Origin: Acanthosepion lycidas
Lineage: Eukaryota; Mollusca; Cephalopoda; Sepiida; Sepiidae
Direction of reading: 5' to 3'
DNA: 64,000 nt
NCBI GenBank assembly: GCA_963932145.1
Contig: OZ010586.1
Span: 50,887,389 to 50,951,388 of the forward strand
Each line of letters begins with the position of its first letter. Positions within the stretch are counted from its first letter, which is position 1. The notes under the pieces were generated by a model, which searched no databases, was not told the origin of the DNA, and saw only the letters and a list, made by a program, of their open reading frames with translations. This document shows positions 50,755 through 62,600 of this stretch, one piece after another. A program made the position numbers and the translations under genes.

Positions 50755-51190
50755 GCAAATGAATTATTGACAGATTGAAGGCAAAAGACGGAAAGAGAAA
50801 AATCAGTGTGTAATCTACATAAGAAATTTGTATGAATGGATGTCAATACAGAGACAAAGAGTGATGGTAAAGGGTCAAAAATTACTTAGAGTAGCGAAAG
50901 ATAAGAAGTTGTGGAGAGATATGATCACCCACTTAATGAGTTTGTTTGAATGGATGGCGAGAACAAAGACAAAGAGGGATGATATAGAGTTAAAAGTTAA
51001 TAAGAACAAAAGATAAGAAGCCGTGAAAAGCCATGATCCCTCACTTAAGTTTGAACGAATAAATGGCAGAGCAGAGACAAAGAATGATGGTAAAGGGTCA
51101 AAAATTACTTAAAGCATCAAAAGATAGGAAGCTGTGGGGAGCCATGATTACGTACATCTTGATAGAACTTGGCACATAAAAAAAGAAGAA
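50755..51190 (+). pseudogene. LINE family A 3' end with a triplicated tail
   Basis: The forward frame 50828-51016 reads EWMSIQRQRVMVKGQKLLRV, AKDKKLWRDMITHL and EWMARTKTKRDD. These are the WMxEQ..., LLRATKDRKLWRAMI.H elements that close family A. The nucleotide unit starting gaatggatg recurs three times in tandem (50834-50947, 50948-51052, 51053-51170), so the C-terminal coding block is triplicated. The fragment ends ggcacataaaaaaagaag, the family's 3' terminus. Confidence 0.75.
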
Positions 51191-53346
51191 ATCAGTTATT
51201 GATTAATTAACTAGGTCCAGAATTGGCACTGGTAATTTTATCTCCATGAATACCACATCAAATGAAGCACAAATTGTCTACACAGTCAATATTTGATGAG
51301 GTGAACAGGTTTATCTTATCTTTAATGAATTACCTCATTGACTCAAACTCAGTTGTAAGGTTTCTTTTTTTACTAACAGGAGAGAAGTGGAACTCTGAAG
51401 TATTAGTCAGAATCATGGAATTCTAGATGATGTATATATAGTTATAAAAGTAAGATTACTTTCTTTAAAGAAACAGACTAACAGCTGGAGATATTGTTGT
51501 TAGAGATATCACACAGAGAATAGCCAAATAACTCGCATATGAACATGTTATGAGAAATTATAAACTGATAGTTATAATATGAAAAACTTGACATCAGACC
51601 AAAAGCTAAAATCCATATTGAAATATTTATCAAATGAACAACAAAGAGACTGAATCACTCATATGACCTGCACAAGTTCACATTGTAAGAATAAATGATG
51701 ACTATTAATTTTTAGTTATAATTTAAAGGCCGATCAGATCAAACGTGGGACTAATGAAATTCTGCTCAATTATCAATTTGCAAATAAAATACATGATAAA
51801 ACTATTTTTCTTATTTCTTCAAAGAAGCAGAAATATAATTTGGAAATCAAAGAAAGTATCCATATTTAATTAACAAATATGTGGATAATGAATTAATGAA
51901 TTTTAAAAATCTAATACTAAAAATATTCAATATAGCAAGAGCAAGTATGATTTTAAAACTATCTAAATTATTCAATGAATATTTACCTTCTAATAATTTA
52001 TCGATTAAGAAAGCAATCAACTTTGTAATTAAAAGAATAAAAACAAAAAATAACATTTATTTTATAATTTCATTTTGATTGGATAATGTATACCTTGTGA
52101 ATTTTACAACTGATCCAAAGCTTTATTTATGAATAAACTATTAAAATAAAGGATGATGAGAGAGTACTAGGTGTGACAATTCCCAGTATGATCACAGCAT
52201 TGTCACTGTGGTAATAAGTTTCAACTTCTACTTTCTTGAGACACAGGGGAGTTGTTCATTCTCAAATATTCTTGCAGTTGTACATGTTCATGTTATACTG
52301 TTGGCAGTAAATGAGTAAGAGGAACCTAGATGAGCAGATTAATATCAAGTTTTGTGTAAAGATTGGTAAAAGTGGCAGTGAAATGTTGGCCCTATAAATA
52401 TGGCAAACATGCTTCTAAGAAATTATGTGTTTTTAGTGAAACAGATTGATTCAAAGAAGGATGAGAAGATGTAGACAATGACACAAGAAATGGGCAGACA
52501 AAAGCACAAAGAAACAGATACAAATACTGGCAAGAATGAATTCAGTGTGTTCAGATTAAGTTAGCAAATGATAGCATAAAACTGAATACATGAGAGGAAA
52601 GCAGTGCAAGAATTTTAACAAAAGATTTGGAGAAAGAGAAAATTTTCTCAAAGATGGTGCCTTGAATCTTGACTTATGTGCAGATGTTGGCTTCAGGTTT
52701 CATCTGATCTGCTAAATAATGCAATGATTTTTTGGCAGAGTCATCACCACACTGATAAAATGTAATAATTTTAATACAACTCAGAAACAAAATGCAAAAG
52801 CATGAAATAGAAAACAATAGATTCATCTCAACAAAAAAAAGAAAAGGCATGCATGTTTCACTTTCAGTTCAGAATTATCTGGTGTGTTACTTTGATTATA
52901 AGGGAATAATTTACTCCAAATTAAACTGTCACTCAACCTGTTTATTTTGGAAGTGTTGAAAAGGTTACGAGAATCTGTTCAGTAGAAAAGATCTGAACTC
53001 TAGTCAGACAAGTGAATTCTACACCATAACTATACTCCTGTGGATGATGTATTAGGAGTTCCAGGCTAAGAAAAATCCATTACAAAAAGGAGCCTGACTC
53101 ACCAGACTTAGTCCCTTGTAATTTCTGACTATTTCCAAAACTGAAAAATGTCGTGAAAGGAAAAAGATTTCCAGATATCCCTGAATATAGGTGTACATTA
53201 TTGAAAGGTATTCTAGAAAAAAAGTTCCAAGAATGTTTCCAGCAATAGCACCATTTTCTCGTGAAGTATGCTGCTTCACAAAGGGAGTACTTTAAAGATG
53301 ACAGCAGCCAAAACTAACCAGGTGAGAAAACTTAAAATTGTCACAC

Positions 53347-53348
<2 letters not shown>
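51191..53348. other. AT-rich sequence, no gene seen
   Basis: 51847-52078 is free of stops on both strands in overlapping frames but is very A/T-rich, with no motif. 53050-53280 has a 75-codon minus frame without recognisable domains. Confidence 0.4.
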
Positions 53349-53404
<56 letters not shown>

Positions 53405-53577
53405 TGCACCAACAGCTTAAGAGTATATTCTCTGACTGATGCCAATTCAGCTGGGTTTCAACCCTAGCTAGAGGCAACCAGACGCCTAGCCACACTGATG
53501 AGCTGTGATACAGCAAAACAGTCTGTCTGTGAATGACTATATATATATATATATATATATACATACATACATACATA
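53349..53577. repeat. SINE-like unit framed by two (TA)n tracts
   Basis: (TA)n at 53349-53401 and (TA)n(CATA)n at 53538-53577 flank a 137-base unit. The unit contains ctgatgccaattcagctggg, tttcaaccctagctagaggc and cacactgatgagctgtgata. agctgggtttcaaccctagct is a near palindrome. I recall this unit from octopus-type genomes, including its habit of lying next to AT tracts; that is memory only. Confidence 0.65.
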
Positions 53578-54178
53578 GAATATGCACAAGCTGCTTGATA
53601 ATAATAATAATAATAAACATTTAGTTTCCTACTGATATTTTAATTATTTGCAACCCAGTTTAAAATCATCCCCTACTACACTTTCCAGAAAAAGTATTTA
53701 TATCACCAGTACTGCATGTACAGTTAAAAATAATACAAGGTAACATTCAGGAAATTAACTATACACACTAATGGAAAAAAACGCGACAATTCTCTTCCGG
53801 TTGTAGAATGCTTTTAGACAATGGTTATTTAAATAAAAACAGAAATTACGATAGCAGTGTAATAAATACATGCTGAAGGGGATACAATGATATGACAGGA
53901 AAGTAACAGTCAAGTTATTATCTAAGTATAAGAATTTGAGAAATATTTGATTTAATTTGATTATTTTATTTTTAAGGTTTTAAAAGTAAAATCCAACTGA
54001 TACAGAACTGAAAATTTATAGAAAGATAATACGTAAAATATATCAAAGTAATATCTGGAAGGTGGGTTACATGATGAAAACAAACAAAATTTGACACTCA
54101 TTATTCAGCATCTAGTACCACATGCAGCAAAGAAAAAACAAAAAGGAAAAAAAGGAAAGAAAGAAATAAAAGACTTAC

Positions 54179-54319
54179 TGAGCTTGCAATTTATTCCATA
54201 AAATCCTTCATTGCAGCCAGTGGGACACGCTCCTGTCACTGGGTTACATTTTGCGTTATATTTACAATTACATGTGTGCATACATTTCCAACCAAACGTT
54301 TTATTTTTGCAGTTTGGAG
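54179..54319 (-). CDS. Single internal exon encoding one laminin-type EGF-like repeat (MEGF10-like protein)
   Basis: This 141-base exon (47 codons) is the only convincing host coding segment. On the minus strand it is preceded by a T-rich tract ending TTTTTCAG and followed by GTAAGT, a consensus donor. It starts and ends in phase 1, as expected for a movable EGF-repeat exon. The peptide begins PNCKNKTFGWKC and ends GCNEGFYGINCKL. It has eight cysteines with CxC spacing in the middle and the closing GFYGxxC motif, as in laminin-type EGF repeats of MEGF10/11, scavenger receptor class F and Drosophila Draper-like proteins. Such proteins are cell-surface receptors made of many tandem repeats, so neighbouring exons should carry further ones. 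I see no second EGF exon in the window, which suggests introns longer than about 10 kb on the 3' side (lower coordinates) and at least the remaining distance on the 5' side. The parent gene cannot be named from one repeat. An isolated duplicated exon (pseudo-exon) is possible, but the frame and both splice sites are intact. Confidence 0.8.
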
Positions 54320-55189
54320 CTGAAAAACAAGCAGTGACAATTAAGACAAATGAAACAGGAATCAAAAATAGAAAATTTAACAAAAATGAATAAATTTTCA
54401 GATAAATTTTTAGTTTTGCTGCAATTTCTGCCCATTATGATTATTTTCTCTTTACTCTGCTGCGTGAAGCCTAGGAATTCTTCAGCATTGACAAGTTCTC
54501 TTTTCCCTTTTTCTTAGGGCCTACTTTACAATTCTACTAGGTCCAATTCACTGCTATCATAGATATTAATTTAACAACATCTATAATTTTGAATGTATTT
54601 AAACTGTTTAAAATCTTAGTTTGAAGGATCAAACTTTGTTTTTGTAAATACAGCATGATATTAATTTTTCATGGTGGTTTTTTTAAAGATGTTTTGGTCA
54701 ATACATAATATACAATTGTTTCTTAATCCATATTTATAATATGAGAGTGGCATATTTAAATATGGAATGGAATGAAACCATCAGTTAGCCAATACAACTT
54801 AGAAAACAGAATAGCTGAGAGGTGGAGTAATACTTGGGGCTAGTATTGTAAACAGTAAATTATAAATCTTTTTAAAGTTGATATGATATTTAGATCAATG
54901 CAGAGAATTAGTTAAGTTTTTGGACAAGACATTTTTGAGCAGTAGAGACCATAACCAAGAAGTATTTAGATAATGCTCCTTTACATTTTACAAAACTTAT
55001 TATTGCCCACATTGCCAAAAACGGCTTCAAAGACACTCTGGGAAACAATAAAAGCTACTGCAAGTAATGTTAAATTCAAAACAGTAGAAAAGCTCATAAA
55101 TCAAACAATCAAGGCTAACCGTAGTCAGAATCATGGAGTCATTATTAACTCCATGAGCCTTTCATTAGCTGCAAAGTATGTGCTTCACT

Positions 55190-55400
55190 AGGACTGCCAT
55201 ATGGTTCTCTAGACTGACTGCTACCAAAGCTGAAAAGCCCAGTCTGCCTTACTATTTAAACCCTAGCTGGGAGACTCGCAAAGAGATGGATTCATACTTT
55301 TCATAAGGGGATTTGCACACAAGTGAATGTAACAAACTTAAATGGAATTCAAATTCCCATTCAATTTCTCATTCTGAACCACAATCCATTACACAGCCTC
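55190..55400 (+). repeat. SINE-like dispersed repeat, family G, copy 7 (3' part)
   Basis: It contains ctgaaaagcccagtctgcct, actatttaaaccctagctgg, gagatggattcatacttttc, acaagtgaatgtaaca and atggaattcaaattccca in family order. It lies about 870 bases upstream of the EGF exon on the exon's coding strand, so it may be intronic. Confidence 0.7.
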
Positions 55401-57560
55401 AGTTAATAAATCAATGGACAAAAGACTTATGAAGGTTATAGAAGATTCAGGAGCCCATATCAAGTGGTAAAAAGAATAAAACAATTTATTCTGCTATATG
55501 GGATTTTGTTTTTTGGATTTATCTCTAAATAAAAATGTGTTTTACTTAGTTTGCATAATAAAATTCTCAAAACACGTCATCAGCATTTTTAATAAAGACA
55601 TATTATTAATAGAAAAAAGAAATCTACCCTGAAAATTTTAACAACTTTTAATGCCTATTTTTATTATCAAAATATTTGAATAATAAAGTCTAAAAGTGTA
55701 ATACAATAATGATTAGCCAATTGTATTGCATTTCTTGTTCTTGCACACAATGGATAATATTTTATTGAAATATTTCTGTTTGTATCTTCTTGTGTTGAGA
55801 AACAAAACAGGAAGTGATGAGAAGCTAAAAACTTAAAAGCAAACTTTTAGTTCAGTTCATACATTGAACACAAAAAAGAATTCTCTTATCAAAGTTTCTT
55901 GAGAAAATCAGAATTCAATTGAGACTTTTGTAGAGAGCATATATTCAATTAGAATTTGGTAGAATAGAAGCTCAGAGATTAAAAAAATTGTAGATGGTAA
56001 ACATGAAGTATTTTGTATCTATCTTTTAGCCAATGTTAACGAGCAAAGATTCTGTGTAGTTTGTTGGTAGAGTAAAACAGAGTTTCCTTTAATACACAAA
56101 ATGTATTCAAAAGTCTGAGAAGTCTAACAAAACTGAAAGATACATTACTTATATCAGGCTTCACAGGAAGTGATGAAATTTACTGAAGCTTTACTCAGAT
56201 CAAATCTGAGATGAAATTTAATATCTTTGTTACAATCATTAAAATCTATACAGTTTTTTTCTCAATGGCATCTTTAGCGACTATCTCACTTTTATTACAT
56301 TTTTTTTTTTTACTGGTTCTTAGTCTCTTAAAAGGACAAGTGTAGTCACATTTTGTCACAATAATATACACATAAAGGAGGAAAAAAAAAATCAGGCAAC
56401 TTTTGAAAGATTGCAAATTGCATGAAGCATAAAAAAACAGCATTGTTAGCAGGTCTTTTTAATATTTACAATTTCAAGCATCAGACAATGAGAATTTTCT
56501 TTCTAATAGAATGAATTAAAGACAATTTGGTCTTCTGATCACATGATTACTTTCGTTAGTCTACCATGCCCTCTCACTTATATATGAATTAAGTAGTTAA
56601 GTGTTTTTGGCAAGGTTAACTTTGTTAGCTGAGTTTCAAACATCAAAACTAGCCATGACAGGTAGATACGGCATATACCATATTGAACTACAGCCATTCT
56701 GAATGACTTGTCTTTCATATTGCCTGAGTAGCCATCTCTGTACCGCAAGCCTCTGCTTATAAAAAATATCTATAAATATCAATCATAATTGCATGTATGT
56801 AAGATTTATCTATGTTCTTTACTAACTTATGGCAAAAAATTATATACTGTCAAACACATCATTTCATGGCATTGATACTTGTTTAGATATAGCAAAGGTA
56901 GACACTATGCCAACATTATAAACCTTAAAGAAATTCTAAAGTTGGAGTATAGATCAAAATCTTAACATTCCTACCATGTAAATTTTCAAAGAATAAGAAT
57001 TAAAAAAAAAAGTGTAGAAAGACATTGATGTCATATACCTTGAGAAACAAGCAACCTGGTATGACTATTTTAGTTTATTTTATCAATACAACCAATGCAA
57101 GACCAAAAATTGTGCAGAAGCAACTGAACAGAAACTATTCAGATATTCAGAAAACTAAATTTAGGTAAGTTACTTGTGCATCTCTCTCAAATATAGAAAT
57201 CCAATGATTTCAGTTCTCTTCCTCGTCTTTATAGCAAGATGATTCAAGAGTAAGAACAATTTTTCTTCTGGAGCAAGGATCAAAGTGTAGCATGTATTAT
57301 TTATTCATAGAAAGAGATATGCAATTTAATTTTATGCTTGGATTTAAACATTCATTTTTTTTTTTTCAAATAACAAGCAGCTAATCATTATCTTAATAAA
57401 AAGTACATTCAAACCTTACTTTGAAACCTTTATCTTCCAAGCAAACTAAATCTTAATGGGGTTTTACTATTTTCATTAAACTAATTCAGAAATGTGTCAA
57501 GTTGTAAGATAAAGAAAATAAAACTATTAACAATTCACAACTGCTAAGAATTTTGTACAG
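55401..57560. other. AT-rich sequence, no gene seen
   Basis: I recognise no exon or repeat. If the EGF exon belongs to a live gene, this is probably part of its upstream intron. Confidence 0.4.
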
Positions 57561-57568
57561 CTCTACAG

Positions 57569-57850
57569 CAGTGTTTCTCAACTTTTTAAGCAACAGCACA
57601 CCTAGGAGCAAATTAAAATATCATGGTACAATTAGCAAAAACTTTAATAGGGTATTTTTAAAAAATGAATATTAAAAAAAATATTAAAAATAACAAATTG
57701 AAGAATAGTAACAAGAATTATTTTTCAAAAAAGTTTAATACTTATTCATTTATTCAAATACTAATGCTGTACCATTACTCCCCCCACCCAACACAAACAC
57801 ATATGCTGTGACAATATTGTGTGCCGCAGCACAGTGGCTGAGAACCACTG
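57569..57850. mobile_element. 282-bp hAT-type MITE with perfect 8-bp target duplication
   Basis: The element starts CAGTGTTTCTCAAC and ends GGCTGAGAACCACTG, the classic terminal repeats of Charlie-like hAT elements (known from the family). CTCTACAG stands directly on both sides (57561-57568 and 57851-57858), a perfect 8-base target-site duplication as hAT transposases make. No transposase is encoded, so it is non-autonomous. Subterminal pieces gtaccat/atggtac also pair. Confidence 0.93.
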
Positions 57851-57963
57851 CTCTACAGTGAAACATAAAATCTATTAATTACTATGTAAAGCACATCTGC
57901 AAACAAGAAATATGCTGTGATCATCACTAAATAATTTTCTAAAAACTGTACAGAATGCCTAGA

Positions 57964-58545
57964 CTATGTAATGTATAGAGAACAGCATGCCAACAAAGTG
58001 ATGCTGGGGTGTAAATGTATAAAATTCAATATACCCATAATAACATCCAGTCTGATAAGGGTATACCAGGCACATACATAACATCCAAATTGATGCAATA
58101 TGATGAGAGGTTTTGATAAAAACAACACATCACATAAGTGAGGTCCAGCTAGGAATACGTTCAGGTCAGGTAATCCAGTCTGCTCAGACTGAAGGTAAAC
58201 CCAAGTATCTGGATGTGGCTTCCAAGTCACCTTAGCTGATTTATCCTTCAAACTTAAGAGAAAGAAAACTCCTGACACTCATCTATGATGCTCTTCCATT
58301 AGCCCCAGTCATGAAAAAAAATGTACAGTGCATCAACCTTTAAGGGATGTGCTCAAATGGCTATGGTCAAGCAACTGAGAAGCAAATCTATGGTGTACTG
58401 AACAAGATTATTTAATGTAGCTCATCTTGATTCTCCAAAACAAAGTATGTACATGTTAACACTCTCAATCAAGATCTGAAACAGTGAGAGCCAGGCTTTG
58501 TGTAATGTCAGGACATTATTATTATTATTATCATACAGGATTTTT
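57964..58545. repeat. Dispersed cephalopod-type repeat ending in (TTA)n
   Basis: It contains agcatgccaacaaagtgatg, aatatacccataataacatc, ctgataagggtataccaggc and aagtgaggtccagctaggaa. Further on are gggatgtgctcaaatggcta, gtcaagcaactgagaagcaa and gagagccaggctttgtgtaa, and it ends at attattattattatta (58517-58531). I recall a very similar ~600-base repeat in octopus sequences, often in transcripts; not verified. The 104-codon minus frame inside it has no domain and is taken as chance. Confidence 0.65.
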
Positions 58546-58791
58546 TTTTTTTTAATGTCTTGCTTTGTTCACTCATAGAGCCAAGTTTATCACTTCAAGT
58601 AGGTAGTGATACCTCAAATTCAAAATGGAATACAGGTTTGATTCCTGTCTTGAGGCATATTTTCTTCAATAAAACTAAGCTAGTAGACAGTAAATTACTG
58701 TTTTAAAAAATTGGCATGGCTACTCAAACATATGTACCCACTAAATATATCATTTATAGGAATAAGAAATGTTAGATTAAAAAATTCCATT

Positions 58792-58794
<3 letters not shown>

Positions 58795-58852
<58 letters not shown>

Positions 58853-58856
58853 CGTG
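58795..58856. repeat. (TA)n(TG)n microsatellite
   Basis: A compound tract directly left of the mariner relic at 58869. Confidence 0.95.
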
Positions 58857-58868
58857 TATGTACACAGT

Positions 58869-59659
58869 GTGCATTAAAACACATCAGACTATTTTTTTTC
58901 CCAACAAAATTATTGTTACATGGGCAAAAACATTTGGGTGGAAGGTGACGCCACTCTTCCTGAATACACACAAAATTTTTTGTGCCAAAGGCTTAGTAAT
59001 ACTAAAGTTCAAACCATCCAGAAGATTCAACAGGCCTTTGGTGATAATGCCATGGGCAAAATTCAAGTCAAGGAGTGGTACAATTGCTTCAATCATGACT
59101 GCACATCAGTGGAGATTGAGGCATGCTCAGGCAGATCATCCACAAGCTGAAACAAGGAGCCAATTGAGAATTGTTGGCAAATAGTCAAGAAAGACTATTG
59201 TGTAGCAATCCCAGAAATTATTCATTAATTAGGAATAAGCACAGGAATAGCGCATTCTCTTTTAACAGAGGATTAGTGCATGCAGAGAGTGTCAACAAAA
59301 TTTGTCTCAGTGGTGCTGGTGGAATAGCAGAAGCAAATTGTGTGGTTCTCAGATTAAGGAATAGCCAAAAGTCACAGGGTGCCAAGTCAGGCTAGAAGAG
59401 AGCTTGTTGAACAAGTTGTGTGTTGTTCTTGACCAGGAAATTTTGATGCCATTTTGGTCATCTTGCATGAAAATAAAAATCCAACAAGTGTACACTACAA
59501 GATTGTACTTTGGGCATAACAGCCAGGAACTGACTTGCCCTACCAACACAAAAATTTTGACATATGCGCAGGAAGAGTGGCATCACCTACCACTCAAAGG
59601 ATTTTGCCCATACAGTATTAGTTTTGGCAGGGAAAAAGTTACATACTTTTTGAATGCAC
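58869..59659 (+). mobile_element. Internally deleted mariner/IS630-type element with ~110-bp inverted ends
   Basis: Left end 58869-58980 pairs imperfectly with right end 59549-59659; shared blocks are gtgcatt, catgggcaaa, ggtga.gccactcttcctg and caaaattttt. The transposase N-terminus starts within the left repeat. The forward frames read MGKNIWVEGD, FLCQRLSNTKVQTIQKIQQA, FGDNAMGKIQVKEWYNCFNH, SVEIEACSGRSSTS (59092-59147). After a shift they read IPEIIH, LGISTGIAHSLLTEDLCMQR and VSTKFVS (59210-59310). These are the two DNA-binding domains and linker of a mariner-type transposase. The catalytic domain is absent. Stops and shifts make it dead. Confidence 0.8.
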
Positions 59660-62600
59660 CTTGTGTGTGTGCGCGCATGTATATATGCGGGAGAGAGTGA
59701 GAGTGACTTCTTTCAGAGATCATAGAAAAATAATCTTTATTAATTAATTTTCTTTGTATTGATACTTTTAAGTAAACAAAGAGTTAAGCTTAGGCATCAT
59801 CCTTGCTGTTAACTTTCAATAACCTTCCTTAACCAACAATATCTCTCACTATTTTTGTTCTACATTTTTGTTAGCAGGAAGTGTTAGAATCATTAACATG
59901 TTTGTTAATTATCAAACTTTTAGATAATTGATCATCATCAATTAATAAAAACATTGTAGTATATAATTAATCAGTATAACACTTTACAAAAAATATAGAC
60001 TTTTTTTTTACACATTAATTGCTAGACAAAGCAAAAAGTAAACAAAAAAGTCAAATTCAAGGAAAGGATTTTTTTTTCTTTCTTTAAGAAAATATTTACT
60101 TAAGTTTAGTATGCAATAATGTCAATGAGGATGTGCTGAAAGTTCTCAGCAAATTACATCAATTAAAATTTTTCTTTTCCTCCTCAAACCATAATTATCT
60201 ATTTAGCTTAAAAGAATGATTAATCTTTAAAAACTTGAATGTTCTAACTCCTTGTTCACTGATCAGTTTTCAATATAAAGAAATCAGATAGATAATGTGA
60301 ATAAGTAGACGTCAAACTAATTTTTAGCCTGGTGTTATTAGCAAAAGTTTTTCTTTAGTAATATTTGCAACAAATTGCAATAGAGTGGAGAAAAAAATGA
60401 AAACTATTGTTATGTCACTGTTATATAGGCTTTACAACTGTTATGGTCAATTTAACATTCTGAAAATCCACAGTCTATTCTATTTTAGTCAAAATTATTT
60501 TCTAGTCAATAAGTGACAATCGTGTACTTGAAACTTGATTTGAAAGGAATAAATTTTGCAAGCAAATCACTTGTACCAGTGTGCAATCAGTTGGGAAGAG
60601 ATTGAAAGAAAAAGACAGTTATTGATTTAGCAGCAAAAAGAAAATGTCTTATGAAAAAAGAAAAAAAAAAGACTTTTCTTTTAATGCCAGTGTGAATACA
60701 AAATAGAAATCTGACATAGTTAGCATTCAGCATTAAACCTCAAAGTTCTCAAACATTTACTACATTCTAAAAAGCAATCATATTCCTGTGAAGTAGACCC
60801 AAGTTAATGTACAAGCTAAATAAATTTCTATTTAAAAAAAATAAAAATAACTTGTTCATTTATTATGATGAGAGCAATTAAGTAACCTGGTCCTTTCACA
60901 GGTATATTAGATTCTTTCTACTCAAACCCTAGCAGCTGAGCTGACCCCACCTATTCCAATTAGTGTTTCTATCCTATTCTACCACTACTGGATATATCCT
61001 CCTTGCATAAATAATTAGACATCATGGGAATCTTGAATTGACAGAAATAAATCAGTAAGGAGACATTCAATGCCTTGGAGTAAACAGGCAAGTGACAATC
61101 TCATGAACATCTCATTCTTTGCCTTCAGAGTTTTACGCGTGTGTGTGTGTGTGTGTGTGTTTTCTTGTTCTTACTACATTCTTTTATCAATTTGCAAGTT
61201 TTTTCATCGTTTCACTTTTTTTAATTTATTATATTTTCTGTTTCTTTGTTCTTGTTTCACATTCTTCAGTTATTGATAATCAATCTTTTACCATAACTTG
61301 TTCACTCATATTTTTATTAATTTACATTCAAATCAAATTTAAATGGTACCAAGAGTAAAAACAAATTATAGTAGAATATAAAAACAGCTATTTCAAATAG
61401 ATTTTACATGTCTATGATTGATGAAAGACTTCAAATTGTTGTTTTTAGGTCTCCATTGGAATTCACTTTGTTGCCATGTCAAATGAAGAACAAATGATTA
61501 AAAGTTTATCAATAAAATTATTACTTTCCATTGCTTACATTACATTCTCTAGAATTTCTTATATGTATGGTAGTCTAATTTCAGTGATTTTGTTCTGCTC
61601 AAAAGAAATATATTGTTTTATTCGATGTCCCTATTTAGTGTCCTTTCTAGAAACACTTAATTGAGGGGGTGCTGAAATGTTCTCAACTAAATCTACTTTC
61701 CAAAATCTGAACATTATTTTGTTCCTGTAAATGGAAAGAGTGCTCATATATAAGGTAAATTTTCAGTAAGGTACATGGGATGCAATACCTGATCATATGA
61801 TAACTAATAACAGATTGTTACGTATCAGCAATCATTTGAATTGCGAACATCTCAACACCTATTATTCCATTCTAAAATGTTAATCTGATGAAAAGAGCAA
61901 TTTATGTCTTAATGATAGGTGATGTAGGATACTAGGTTAATTTGTTAGTATCAAAATTCACTAACATCAAATAAGCAGTTAAGTGAACACTGATTTATCC
62001 ATTATATGAAATGGTAACTATCAAATATAGAGAGGAATGAAAATTATTCAGGGGACAGGTATAATCTAACATTAAACTACAAAACTAAGACAGGTATACA
62101 AATATCTATAAGAGGTTACAGAAAAGTTCTCAGCCTTTCCGGAGAATTCTGATGTTTGCTTATTTTATCAGATCTTGGAAATTGGGTAAGACTGACAAGA
62201 TTTCAGCACACCTTGATTGATATCATTATAACATATACAAACCAACAGATGACAGGCTATTGATTAAAAGTATACATACTGCAATCAAATAATTAAGATT
62301 ATGCACCATGTATATAAAGATAATTTTAAGAAACATTCACAAGTTTTATTTAAAACTGTCTGCGTTTGATATTAAAAATATGTTTTAGTTTGATTTAAGG
62401 TGTTGGGATCGAATATAAATCAAATGTAGATCAGAATCTGGCAGAATGATAAGATAAAGAACAAATAGGAAACATTTATCAATCTAAAATGTTTCATTTT
62501 TATTAAAACCTCATCAGAGAATGAGATATGGAGAAAAAGAAAGAAATTCTATTTTTTTTTATTTTTGTATTGTTTGATTTTCATTGGTTAATCATATTTC

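Noticed and set aside
51847-52078. Overlapping open frames on both strands
   Set aside because: Composition is almost pure A/T codons (K, N, I, L, F) without motifs; probably low-complexity chance.
53292-53576. 94-codon minus-strand open frame
   Set aside because: It is read through two (TA)n tracts and the SINE-like unit.
57964-58278. 104-codon minus-strand open frame
   Set aside because: It lies inside a dispersed repeat and shows no domain, signal or splice context.
58711-59184. 157-codon forward open frame
   Set aside because: It crosses a (TA)n(TG)n tract and reads the mariner relic in the wrong frame; the transposase motifs lie in another frame.
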